Shown piece by piece: positions 1 through 6,156 of a stretch of 6,156 nt of DNA. Below the pieces are notes generated by a model. It was not told the origin of the DNA. It did not search any database and saw only the letters and a list, made by a program, of their open reading frames with translations. This DNA comes from Candidatus Tectimicrobiota bacterium. GTDB lineage: Bacteria; UBA8248. Location of the stretch: NCBI GenBank assembly GCA_016184445.1, contig JACPCT010000217.1, positions 1 to 6,156 of the forward strand, in the 5' to 3' direction. The position numbers were made by a program, and so were the translations under genes. Each line of letters begins with the position of its first letter. The first letter of the stretch is position 1.

Positions 1-1338
1 CCCCGTCTCCGCGTCCCCCACCCCGGCCCCCGCACCCGCGAGTACCTCGAGCGCGTCCGCAAGACCGAGTCCGCCACCGGCCTCACCTTCGGCCTGAGCC
101 CCGAGACGCTGGTGATGGAGCGCGCCTCGGGCGCCGCCATCGAGGACGTGGACGGGAACGTCTTCCTCGACTTCACGGCCGGCTTCGGCTCCCTGAACGC
201 CGGGCACTGCCACCCCAAGGTGGTCGAGGCCGTCCAGGCCCAGGCCGCCAAGGGCCACCAGGCGATGTCGCTGGGGGCCAGCGTGCGGCTGCGCCTGATG
301 GAAAAGGTCCTCTCCCTCATCCCAGGGCCCAGCGAGAAGCGGATCGTCCTGGGGGCCTCGGGAAGCGAGGCGGCCGAGGCGGCGATCAAGATGGCCCGGC
401 GGGCCACCGGGCGCCAGGACGTGGTCGCCTTCGAGGGCGCCTTCCACGGGCGCACCCAGGGGGCCCTCGCCCTCATGGGCCGCAAGGGCCAGCGCGCGGG
501 CCTGCCCTCCATCCAGACGGGCATCCACCACGTGCCCTTCCCCTACCCCTACCGCAGCCCCTTCGGGCGCGAGGACGCCTCGTGCATGGAGGGGACGCTG
601 CGCTACATCGAGGAGTTCCTGAAGAACCCCGCGAGCGGCTGGGGGGAGGTGGCGGCCGTCATCATCGAGCCGGTACAGGGGAACGGGGGCATGATCCCGG
701 CCCCCCTGGGCTTCCTCCGGGGGCTGCGCGGGATCTGCGACCGCCACGGCGTCCTCCTCATCATCGACGAGGTGATGAGCGGCTTCTGCCGCACGGGGAA
801 GATGTTCTCCTACCTGCATGAGGAGGGGGTGGAGCCCGACATCCTGGTGCTCGGCAAGTCCATCTCCGGGGGGCTCCCGCTCTCGGCGTGCGTCGCCAAG
901 AAGGAGATCTGCGAGGCCTCCGGGGCGGGCACCGAGAGCAGCACCTACGCGGGCAACCTCGTGGCCTGCGCCTCGGGCCTGGCCTCAATCCAGGTGTACG
1001 AGGAGGAGGGGCTCGCCCAGCGCGCCGCCGGGATGGGGGACTACTTCGTGCGCCGCCTGGGGGAGCTGGCCGAGCGCCATGCCGTGGTGGGGGAGGTGCG
1101 GGGCCGGGGCCTCATGGTGGCGGCCGAGCTCGTCTCCGACCGCGCGAGCCGCGAGCCCCTCCCCGCCGCCAAGGCGGCCAGCGCCGCCGCCCTCGAGAGG
1201 GGCTTCCTCCTCTACCCCGGGGGGCACTACGCCAACGTGCTCGCCTTCCTGCCCCCGCTCATCATCGACGAGGGCCACGTGGACAAGGCCGTCGAGGTCC
1301 TGGACGAGGTGCTCCTCGCCGTCCCCGGGACGCGGTGA
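1..1338 (+). CDS. Class III PLP-dependent aminotransferase, 5' end outside window
   Basis: The protein is a fold-type I, class III (GabT/ornithine transaminase-like) aminotransferase, a cytosolic PLP enzyme that moves an amino group, usually an omega-amino group, to a 2-oxo acid. The frame is open to base 1, and the codons before the first ATG (112) read as the usual family N-terminus (REYLERVRK...GLTFGLSPETLV), so the true start lies upstream and ATG 112 is internal. In order there are: the GSEA turn that binds PLP phosphate (about 361-372), FHGRT (442-456), the HHVPFPYPYR segment (near 526-555), the conserved Asp of IIDEVMSGFCRTG (codon 766-768) that contacts the pyridine nitrogen, and the Schiff-base Lys in LGKSISGG (codon 856-858). 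The C-terminal domain carries GEVRGRGLM and ends in a family-like NVLAFLPPLII segment. No frame damage is seen. The substrate cannot be assigned; GABA or a related omega-amino acid is possible. Family assignment is firm. Confidence 0.93.
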   Translation, partial: PRLRVPHPGPRTREYLERVRKTESATGLTFGLSPETLVMERASGAAIEDVDGNVFLDFTAGFGSLNAGHCHPKVVEAVQAQAAKGHQAMSLGASVRLRLMEKVLSLIPGPSEKRIVLGASGSEAAEAAIKMARRATGRQDVVAFEGAFHGRTQGALALMGRKGQRAGLPSIQTGIHHVPFPYPYRSPFGREDASCMEGTLRYIEEFLKNPASGWGEVAAVIIEPVQGNGGMIPAPLGFLRGLRGICDRHGVLLIIDEVMSGFCRTGKMFSYLHEEGVEPDILVLGKSISGGLPLSACVAKKEICEASGAGTESSTYAGNLVACASGLASIQVYEEEGLAQRAAGMGDYFVRRLGELAERHAVVGEVRGRGLMVAAELVSDRASREPLPAAKAASAAALERGFLLYPGGHYANVLAFLPPLIIDEGHVDKAVEVLDEVLLAVPGTR

Positions 1339-1379
1339 TCCGTCTTCCCCGGCGGAGGGCGCCCGTCAAGTGCCGCCCC

Positions 1380-1384
1380 GGGAG
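1380..1384 (+). promoter_or_regulatory. Ribosome binding site for the RlmI-like gene
   Basis: GGGAG lies 6 nt before the GTG at 1391 and favours that start. An alternative in-frame GTG at 1370 has GGAGGG at 1354-1359 with a 10-nt spacer. It would add seven residues that do not look like the family N-terminus. Confidence 0.5.
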
Positions 1385-1390
1385 CGCCCG

Positions 1391-2598
1391 GTGACCGCCG
1401 AGCCCGCCGTCTTCCTCAAGAACTCCCACAACCCCCGCATCGAGGGGGGGCATCCCTGGATCTACGCGGGCGAGATCGGGCGGGTGGAGGGCGGCCCCTC
1501 CCCGGGCGGCATCGTCCGCGTGGCGGACCGGCGCGGCCACCCCGTCGGGCGGGGCTACTCGGCCACCCCGTCGGGCGGGGCTACTACAACCAGGCCTCCA
1601 CCATCACCGTGAGGCTCCTCTCGCGGGGGGAGGAGCCGCTGGAGGAGGGCTGGATCGCCCGCCGCCTGGAGCGCGCCCTCGCCTGGCGCCGCCGGTGGGT
1701 GGGTGGGGAGGAGGGCTTCCGCCTCGCCTTCGGGGAGGCCGACGATCTGCCCGGCTTGGTGGTGGACGTGTATGGGAAGGTCGCCGTCTTCCAGCTCTCC
1801 ACCCTGGGGATGGAGGTGCGGCGGGAGGAGGTCCTCGGCGCCGTCCGCGAGGTGCTCGATCCCGCCGGCGTCTGGGAGCGCAGCGACATGGGGGCCCGGC
1901 GGCACGAGGGCCTGGGTCCGCGCTCGGGGCCCGCCTGGGGCGAGGTGCCCGGTTGCGTCCCCTTCCAGGAGGACGGGCTCTCGCTCGAGGCCCATGTGCG
2001 GGAGGGGCAGAAGACGGGCTTCTTCCTCGACCAGCGGGAGAGCCGCCGGGCGGCCGGGCGCCTCATGGGGGGCAGGGTGCTGGACTGCTTCTGCTACATG
2101 GGGGCCTTCGGCCTGCGCCTGGCGCGGGCGGGGGCGGAGGTGGTCGCGCTGGACGTCTCGGCGGGGGCGCTCGCGGGGCTGCGCCGCCAGGCGGAGCGCA
2201 ACGGCTTGGCGGGCCGCGTCTCCCCCATCCAGGGGAACGCCTTCGACCTCTTGCGGGCGATGGAGCAGCGCGGGGCCCGCTTCGACGGGGTGGTGCTCGA
2301 CCCCCCCGCCCTGGCCCCGGGCCAGGCGGCGGTGGAGAAGGGGGTGCGGGCCTACAAGGAGCTGAACCTGCGGGCGATGCGCCTCGTGCGGGAGGGAGGG
2401 GTGCTCCTCACCTGCCCCTGCTCCGCCCGGCTGACCCCGCCCGCCCACCTGGAGATGCTCCGCGAGGCGGCCCAGGACGCGGGCCGCGACCTGACCCTCC
2501 TCTGGGAGGGGGGGCAGCCTCCCGACCATCCCGTCCGCCTCGCCATCCCGGAGACGCGCTACCTCAAGGCGAGCGCCTGGCAAGTGCGCCGCCTCTGA
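1391..2598 (+). pseudogene. RlmI-like 23S rRNA m5C methyltransferase gene, frameshifted by a 26-bp tandem duplication
   Basis: This is a PUA-domain class I SAM methyltransferase of the RlmI/YccW family; E. coli RlmI makes m5C1962 in 23S rRNA. The first frame (GTG 1391) gives a PUA N-terminus (FLKNSHNPRIEGGHPWIYAG) up to GRGY, then runs out of frame to a stop at 1610-1612. The rest continues in another frame from before 1609 to the stop at 2598. Deleting one 26-bp copy joins them as GRGY-YNQASTITVRLL and gives 393 aa, against about 396 for E. coli RlmI. On the restored protein: GQKTGFFLDQR near 197, SAM motif I DCFCYMGAFG near 223, LDPP near 294, TCPCS near 332 with the candidate active cysteines, and the C-terminal DHPVRL...YLKA. 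The 3' frame alone (GTG 1609, 329 aa) keeps the catalytic domain but lacks the PUA domain, and no ribosome site precedes 1609. The gene follows the aminotransferase by 52 bp. Family assignment is firm; whether the break is real or an assembly error is open. Confidence 0.88.
1534..1585 (+). repeat. Perfect 26-bp tandem duplication inside the RlmI-like gene
   Basis: Bases 1534-1559 and 1560-1585 are identical and adjacent, with unit CGGCCACCCC...GGGCTACT. The flanking bases differ (G at 1533 versus T at 1559; C at 1560 versus A at 1586), so the copy is exactly one unit. The shift of 26 is two modulo three and moves the reading frame. It falls at the end of the PUA domain. Confidence 0.97.
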
Positions 2599-2622
2599 GC
2601 CCCGGCCGCGCCCATCGCGGGC

Positions 2623-2640
2623 GGGAGCGGCCCTCCCTTT
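2623..2640 (+). terminator. Weak hairpin with short T run after the RlmI-like gene
   Basis: GGGAG (2623-2627), loop CGGCC, CTCCC (2633-2637), then TTT, starting 25 bases after the methyltransferase stop. The stem is only 5 bp and the T run only 3, so this is a weak intrinsic terminator at best. A second short stem, GCCC/GGGC, sits just upstream (about 2610-2624). In such GC-rich DNA short stems arise by chance. Confidence 0.25.
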
Positions 2641-2643
2641 GTG

Positions 2644-2652
2644 TGCTAGACT
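2644..2652 (+). promoter_or_regulatory. Candidate extended -10 promoter for the nfeD-slipin operon
   Basis: TGCTAGACT at 2644-2652 fits TGn plus a -10 hexamer (TAGACT, 4 of 6 matches to TATAAT). It lies in the least GC-rich patch of the 100-bp gap, about 47 bases before the ATG at 2699. No good -35 box is visible 16-18 bp upstream, so recognition would rest on the extended -10. The transcript would begin near 2659 and serve the protease, slipin and perhaps the transporter. Confidence 0.35.
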
Positions 2653-2686
2653 TTCCGGGCGGGCCATGCGGGGAGGCCGCGCCGCT

Positions 2687-2694
2687 GGAGGGGG
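2687..2694 (+). promoter_or_regulatory. Ribosome binding site that sets the NfeD protease start at 2699
   Basis: GGAGGGGG lies 4 nt before ATG 2699. Earlier in-frame starts (TTG 2639, ATG 2666) lack a comparable site and would put about 20 and 11 residues ahead of the signal peptide. TTG 2639 would also lie upstream of the promoter candidate. Confidence 0.6.
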
Positions 2695-2698
2695 TTCC

Positions 2699-4051
2699 AT
2701 GAGCCGGTGGCTGCCGGGAGGGGGATCGGGCTTGCGGGCGGCGGCCTTCGGGCTGCTGCTGGCGGCGGGGCTGCTCCTGGCGCCGGCCGGCCGGGGGGCC
2801 GAGCCCGTGCGGATCTCGGGGCCGGTGCTCGTCCTCGAAGTGGCGGACGCCATCTCGCCGGGCTCGGCGGAGTACATCGACTACGGCCTCGCCGAGGCCC
2901 TGCGCGTGGGCGCCCAGCTCATGGTCATCCGCCTGGACACGCCGGGCGGCCTGGTGACGAGCACCCGCGACATCGTCAAGTCCATCTTCTCCTCCGAGGT
3001 GCCGGTGGCGGTCTTCGTGGCCCCGGGCGGGGCGCGCGCCGCCTCGGCCGGGACCTTCATCACCATGTCCGCCCACATCGCGGCCATGGCGCCGGGGACG
3101 AACATCGGGGCGGCCTCGCCCGTGGCGGGCGGGGGGAGCCAGATCGAGGGCGACATGCGCAAGAAGGCCATGAACGACGTGGCCGCCTTCGCCCGCGCGG
3201 TGGCCTCCCGGACGGGGCGCAACACCGAGTGGGCGGAGAGCGCGGTGCGCGAGGCGGTCTCCGTGGACGAGGCGGAGGCGCTGCGCCTGAAGGTGATCGA
3301 CCTGGTGGCGGTGGACGTGCGGGCGCTGCTGCTGGCGGTGGAGGGCCGGAAGCTGAGGCTCGCCTCGGGGCGGGAGGTCGTCCTGGCGACGCGCGGCGCC
3401 CAGCGGATCTCCCTCGCCCCGAACTGGCGCCAGCGGGTGCTCACCCTGCTGAGCGACCCGAACGTCGCCTACATCCTCATGCTGCTCGGGATGTACGGCC
3501 TCTTCTTCGAGCTCTCGAACCCCGGGGGCATCCTGCCGGGCGTGGTGGGGGCCATCAGCCTCCTGCTCTCGCTCTACGCCCTCAAGGTGCTGCCGGTGAA
3601 CTACGTCGGCCTCCTGCTCATCCTGCTGGCGGTCGTCCTCTTCGTCCTCGAGATCAAGGTGGTGAGCTACGGAGGGCTCACCATCGGGGGCATCACGGCC
3701 ATGACCATCGGCTCGGTGATGCTCATCGACTCGCCGGACCCCTACCTGCAGATCAGCCTCAAGGTCATCCTCCCGGCGGTGGCGGGGACGGCGCTCTTCT
3801 TCGTCTGGATCGTGGGGCTGGGCTTCCGGGCCCAGCAGCGGCCGCCGGTCTCGGGCGGGGAGGGGATGATCGGCCAGCTGGGCGTGGTCCGCGCGGGAAC
3901 GGAGGAGGGGAGGCCCGCGAAGATCTTCGTCCGCGGGGAGATCTGGCTCGCCGACGCGGACGAGCCGCTGCGGGCGGGCGAGCGGGTTCGGGTCAAGTCC
4001 CTGGAGGGGCTGCGCCTCCGGGTCACCAAGGTCGGGGAGGAAGCCTCATGA
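2699..4051 (+). CDS. NfeD/ClpP-type membrane-bound serine protease
   Basis: The 450-aa protein belongs to the long NfeD class (NfeD1b; archaeal PH1510 type), with a ClpP-like serine protease domain, a membrane domain and a C-terminal OB-fold NfeD domain. Residues 1-34 form a signal peptide: Arg residues, a Leu/Ala-rich core, then PAGRGAEP. The protease domain (about 40-240) has DTPGGLV, and AASAGTF with the expected nucleophile Ser116 (codon 3044-3046). The likely general base is Lys156 in KKAMND, followed by a family-typical GRN. This matches the Ser-Lys dyad of PH1510. About five hydrophobic helices follow (near 255-275, 280-300, 302-320, 323-342, 350-376). A soluble beta-rich end (about 385-450) contains GMIGQLG...VRGEIW. 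The stop overlaps the slipin start as ATGA, so the two are translationally coupled. In this family the protease cleaves the partner stomatin in membrane quality control; that role here is inferred. No damage is seen. Confidence 0.93.
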   Translation: MSRWLPGGGSGLRAAAFGLLLAAGLLLAPAGRGAEPVRISGPVLVLEVADAISPGSAEYIDYGLAEALRVGAQLMVIRLDTPGGLVTSTRDIVKSIFSSEVPVAVFVAPGGARAASAGTFITMSAHIAAMAPGTNIGAASPVAGGGSQIEGDMRKKAMNDVAAFARAVASRTGRNTEWAESAVREAVSVDEAEALRLKVIDLVAVDVRALLLAVEGRKLRLASGREVVLATRGAQRISLAPNWRQRVLTLLSDPNVAYILMLLGMYGLFFELSNPGGILPGVVGAISLLLSLYALKVLPVNYVGLLLILLAVVLFVLEIKVVSYGGLTIGGITAMTIGSVMLIDSPDPYLQISLKVILPAVAGTALFFVWIVGLGFRAQQRPPVSGGEGMIGQLGVVRAGTEEGRPAKIFVRGEIWLADADEPLRAGERVRVKSLEGLRLRVTKVGEEAS

Positions 4052-4824
4052 ACTATAGCTTGATCGTCCTTCTGGTCGTCGTCGTGCTCTTCCTGATCAG
4101 CGCCATCCGGATCATGAACGAATACGAGCGCGCCGTCATCTTCCGCCTGGGCCGCTTCTACCGGACCAAGGGGCCCGGCCTCATCCTGGTCCTGCCGATC
4201 ATCGACCGGGCGGTGCGCGTGGGGCTGAGGCTGGTGACGATGGACGTGCCGCCCCAGGACATCATCACCCGCGACAACGTGTCCGTGAAGGTGAACGCCG
4301 TGGTCTACTTCCGGGTGGTGAACCCCGAGCGGGCGATCATCGAGGTGGAGGACTTCCTCTACGCCACGGGCCAGCTCAGCCAGACCACCCTGCGGAGCGT
4401 CCTCGGCCAGATGGAGCTCGACGACCTCCTCTCCGAGCGTGAGAAGATCAACCACCAGCTCCAGGAGCTCCTGGACCAGGCCACCGACCCGTGGGGCATC
4501 AAGGTGACCAACGTGGAGGTCAAGCACGTGGACCTCCCCAGCGAGATGCAGCGGGCCATCGCCCGCCAGGCCGAGGCCGAGCGCGAGCGGCGGGCCAAGG
4601 TCATCCACGCGGAGGGCGAGTTCCAGGCGAGCCAGAAGCTGGCCGACGCGGCCCGCATCATCTATGCGTCGCCGGGGGCGCTCCTGCTGCGCTTCCTCCA
4701 GACCCTCTCCGAGGTGGCGACCGAGAACAACTCGACCATCGTCTTCCCGCTGCCGCTGGACCTGGTCCGGCCCTTCGTCGAGCGGGGCGGGCAGGGAGAC
4801 GCGCCCGGCCCGGCCTCCTCCTAG
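4048..4824 (+). CDS. Slipin (stomatin/prohibitin-like SPFH membrane protein)
   Basis: The 258-aa protein is a bacterial slipin, a membrane-anchored scaffold that oligomerises in lipid microdomains. One N-terminal hydrophobic segment (about 4-21) is followed by the typical [14 protein letters not shown] and [12 protein letters not shown]. The SPFH domain continues with [20 protein letters not shown] and [11 protein letters not shown], then [19 protein letters not shown] charged helical region rich in Ala, Glu and Arg (about 165-205) is probably a coiled coil. Near 227-240, [13 protein letters not shown] is a short hydrophobic stretch where archaeal stomatin PH1511 has the region cut by its NfeD protease. 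The last 15 or so residues are Gly/Pro-rich. ATG 4048 overlaps the protease stop by ATGA, with GGGGAGG (4034-4040) 7 nt upstream. Length and motifs are complete. It may act as partner or substrate of the upstream protease; this is inferred from the family pairing. Confidence 0.94.
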   Translation: MNYSLIVLLVVVVLFLISAIRIMNEYERAVIFRLGRFYRTKGPGLILVLPIIDRAVRVGLRLVTMDVPPQDIITRDNVSVKVNAVVYFRVVNPERAIIEVEDFLYATGQLSQTTLRSVLGQMELDDLLSEREKINHQLQELLDQATDPWGIKVTNVEVKHVDLPSEMQRAIARQAEAERERRAKVIHAEGEFQASQKLADAARIIYASPGALLLRFLQTLSEVATENNSTIVFPLPLDLVRPFVERGGQGDAPGPASS

Positions 4825-4835
4825 CCCGGGAACGC

Positions 4836-4839
4836 GGAG
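4836..4839 (+). promoter_or_regulatory. Ribosome binding site supporting the TTG 4845 start of the transporter
   Basis: GGAG lies 5 nt before TTG 4845. There is no ATG or GTG in frame nearby upstream, and the frame before 4845 overlaps the slipin gene, so TTG 4845 is the best start. It places the first membrane helix at residues 7-25, as is usual for the family. Confidence 0.5.
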
Positions 4840-4844
4840 CTTCG

Positions 4845-5811
4845 TTGGCCCGCTACCTGCCCGAACTCTACGCGCTCACGACGCTGCTGTTCCTCTCCGC
4901 CCAGGTCCTCATCATCCGCGCGGGGAACCCGCACTACAGCGCCTACTCGGCCTCCCAGATCATGACCTGGGGCAACCTCCTCCTCCTGGGGGGCTACGGC
5001 CTGTGGACGGAGCCCCTGGGCTCCTTCACGGTCCCGGCGGTTCTCTTCTACGCGGGCTCGGGCGTCTTCGGCTACGCCCTGTCGCGCACCGCGCTCTACC
5101 TGGGCTACGAGAGGGTCGGCGCCGCGAGGACGACCGCCGTCCACGGGTCGACGCCGCTCCTCTCGGCCCTGATGGCCGTGTTCCTGCTGGGGGAGGAGGC
5201 GGGCTTCTGGGTGTTCCTCGGCACGGCGGGGATCGTGGCCGGGGTCTGGCTCATCACGGCGGAGAGGAGCGGGGGGGAGTGGCGGCGGCGGGACATCCTC
5301 ATCCCCTTGGCGGCGGCGGCGGGGACGGCCTTCTCCATGATCTGCCGGAAGAAGGGCCTGCTCATCGTGGACGCCCCGGCCATGGGCACGGCCATCTCCT
5401 GCCTGACCGCCGCCCTCCTCCTCCCGGGGTTCTGGAAGTATTTGCCGCGGATGGAGGGGGTCCGCCTCGACGGCCATCTCCTGCCTGACCGCCGCCCTCC
5501 TCCTCCCGGGGTTCTGGAAGTATTTGCCGCGGATGGAGGGGGTCCGCCTCGACCGGCGCGGGTGGGTCTTCCTGGCCCCGGCCGCCCTGGTCAACAGCAT
5601 CGGCCAGTTCACCCTGATGCGCTCGCTCCTGACGGCGGGAGTGGCCTACACGGTGCCCATCTACGCCGCCAGCCCGCTGGTGGTGCTCGTCCTGGCGGCC
5701 ATCTTCATGCGCCAGCACGAGCGGCTCACCGTGAGGCTGGCCTGGGCGGTGCTCCTCACGGTGGCGGGGGCGGGGCTGATCGCCTTGGCCCGGCACGGCC
5801 TCCTCGGCTGA
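4845..5811 (+). pseudogene. EamA/DMT-superfamily transporter gene, frameshifted by an 82-bp tandem duplication
   Basis: This encodes a drug/metabolite-transporter superfamily permease with two EamA repeats. The frame from TTG 4845 is good through MEGVRLD (to about 5470), then reads nonsense to a stop at 5979-5981, running antisense across the next gene. The true C-terminus is in another frame and ends at TGA 5809-5811. Deleting one 82-bp copy restores 294 aa with about ten helices (near 7-25, 37-53, 62-82, 93-113, 121-138, 150-167, 177-195, 211-230, 237-260, 270-288). The two halves show the family's matching signature: AARTTAVHGSTPLLSALMAV at 93-112, and GVAYTVPIYAASPLVVLVLA at 238-257, each followed by an acidic or charged turn. 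As read, the product would lose its last three helices or so and probably not work. It lies 20 bp after slipin and may share its transcript. Substrate unknown; EamA proteins export amino acids and other metabolites. Confidence 0.87.
5388..5553 (+). repeat. Perfect tandem duplication, period 82 bp, inside the transporter gene
   Basis: Bases 5388-5469 are repeated exactly at 5470-5551, and the next two bases (AC) also match, giving 84-bp copies offset by 82. The unit starts ACGGCCATCTCC and ends GTCCGCCTCG. Flanks differ outside this (C 5387 versus G 5469; G 5472 versus C 5554). An offset of 82 is one modulo three, which accounts for the whole frame break in the transporter. Confidence 0.97.
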
Positions 5812-5817
5812 GGGCTC

Positions 5818-6156
5818 CTAGCGGTAGTAGAAGGGGGGAGGCGCCGGGAAGCGGGACGGGGGGGGCGGGGCGGGCTCCTTGGGGTCGGGGAACTCGTTGC
5901 CCCAGATGCCGCGGCGGGAGGCCTTGGCCGTGTGCTCGGCCTCGACGAGCCGGTCCCGGTAGCGGAGGTTGGGATGCTTGATGACGGCGCGGGCGTAGCC
6001 GCGGATGAGCACGAGGACGTTCACGAAGGTTCCGTCCTCGAGGAAGACGTAGTACTGGGCCTGGCCCGAGGGGTCGAGGAGCTGCTCGTCCACCTCGAAC
6101 TGCACGGTGCGCCCCTCCAGCAGCTGCTTCAAGAAGACCGCCGCCTCGACCCCCCC
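5818..6156 (-). CDS. Staphylococcal-nuclease-like (thermonuclease fold) protein, N-terminus outside window
   Basis: This is the C-terminal part (112 residues visible) of an SNase/TNase-fold protein. The frame is open to the window edge, where the codons before TTG 6130-6132 read GGVEAAVF, matching the family's usual Glu-Ala-rich run into the long helix, so 6132 is not the start. The visible order is VEAAVFLKQLLEGRTVQFEVD, then LLDPSGQAQYYVFLEDGTFV, VNVLVLIRGYARAV, and the final helix with a family-typical RRGIWGN. A proline-rich tail (about 5821-5889, PAPPPPSRFPAPPPFYY) follows the fold. In S. aureus nuclease the catalytic Arg87 follows the Gly of YGRGLAY; here the aligned residue is Gln (codon 6061-6063). 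The other catalytic residues (Asp21, Arg35, Asp40, Glu43 equivalents) lie outside the window. The stop is 6 bp from the convergent transporter stop. The fold is fairly sure; nuclease activity is doubtful. Confidence 0.82.
   Translation of the reverse strand, partial: GGVEAAVFLKQLLEGRTVQFEVDEQLLDPSGQAQYYVFLEDGTFVNVLVLIRGYARAVIKHPNLRYRDRLVEAEHTAKASRRGIWGNEFPDPKEPAPPPPSRFPAPPPFYYR

Noticed and set aside
1534..1612. Programmed ribosomal frameshifting in the RlmI-like gene
   Set aside because: The frame change is fully explained by the 26-bp duplication. No slippery heptamer or stimulatory element is needed, and a frameshift would still leave extra residues inside the domain.
1370..1612. A separate small gene encoding a stand-alone PUA protein of about 74 residues
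   Set aside because: Its last 17 residues or so are out-of-frame, and its PUA part joins exactly to the methyltransferase once one repeat copy is removed, so it is the 5' half of one gene.
1555..2877. Long minus-strand open frame of 440 codons across the methyltransferase gene
   Set aside because: Its product is low-complexity Pro/Arg/Gly/His-rich with no recognisable motif, and it is antisense to a gene with clear family motifs. Such frames are expected in very GC-rich DNA.
2707..4047. Open frame upstream of and in frame with slipin, suggesting a much longer 705-aa protein
   Set aside because: The first 447 residues are a Gly/Arg/Ala-rich shadow of the NfeD protease gene. Slipin has a clear start at ATG 4048 with a good ribosome site and an N-terminal membrane helix.
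3742..4608. Minus-strand open frame of 288 codons across slipin
   Set aside because: The product is His/Asp/Leu-rich without any domain and lies wholly antisense to the NfeD and slipin genes, which have complete motif sets.
1..6156. CRISPR array, insertion sequence, tRNA, riboswitch or toxin-antitoxin pair
   Set aside because: Apart from the two two-copy tandem duplications, no spaced repeats, inverted terminal repeats, transposase motifs, tRNA-like cloverleaf or small paired genes were seen when reading both strands.

Overview
The window is very GC-rich (roughly 70% by eye), densely packed bacterial DNA with gaps of 100 bases or less between genes. Both membrane-protein families and an rRNA methyltransferase of ordinary bacterial type are present. 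No rRNA, tRNA, phage, transposase or CRISPR signal was seen. The sequence suggests a chromosomal segment of a high-GC bacterium, quite possibly from a metagenome assembly. The lineage cannot be fixed from sequence alone.

Layout. Positions 1-1338 (+) hold the 3' part of a class III PLP-dependent aminotransferase whose start lies outside the window. Positions 1391-2598 (+) hold an RlmI-like 23S rRNA cytosine methyltransferase gene broken by a perfect 26-bp tandem duplication (1534-1585). A 100-bp gap follows, with a weak hairpin terminator candidate and an extended -10 promoter candidate. Positions 2699-4051 (+) encode a secreted/membrane NfeD-ClpP-type serine protease. It overlaps by ATGA with a slipin (stomatin/SPFH) gene at 4048-4824 (+). 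Positions 4845-5811 (+) hold a ten-helix EamA/DMT-family transporter gene, also broken, by a perfect tandem duplication of period 82 bp (5388-5553). Positions 5818-6156 (-) hold the 3' part of a staphylococcal-nuclease-like protein convergent with the transporter and cut by the window edge.

How the genes relate. The NfeD protease and slipin form a conserved membrane-protease/stomatin pair. The transporter follows 20 bp downstream and may be co-transcribed, but a functional link is not shown. The aminotransferase and methyltransferase look like unrelated housekeeping neighbours upstream.

The most notable signal is that two genes in 4 kb carry the same kind of lesion: an exact, adjacent duplication whose period is not a multiple of three. 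Removing one copy in silico restores a full-length, family-typical protein in each case (393 aa and 294 aa). Assembly artefact is the simplest explanation; real, revertible duplications are the biologically interesting alternative. I found no convincing undescribed system.
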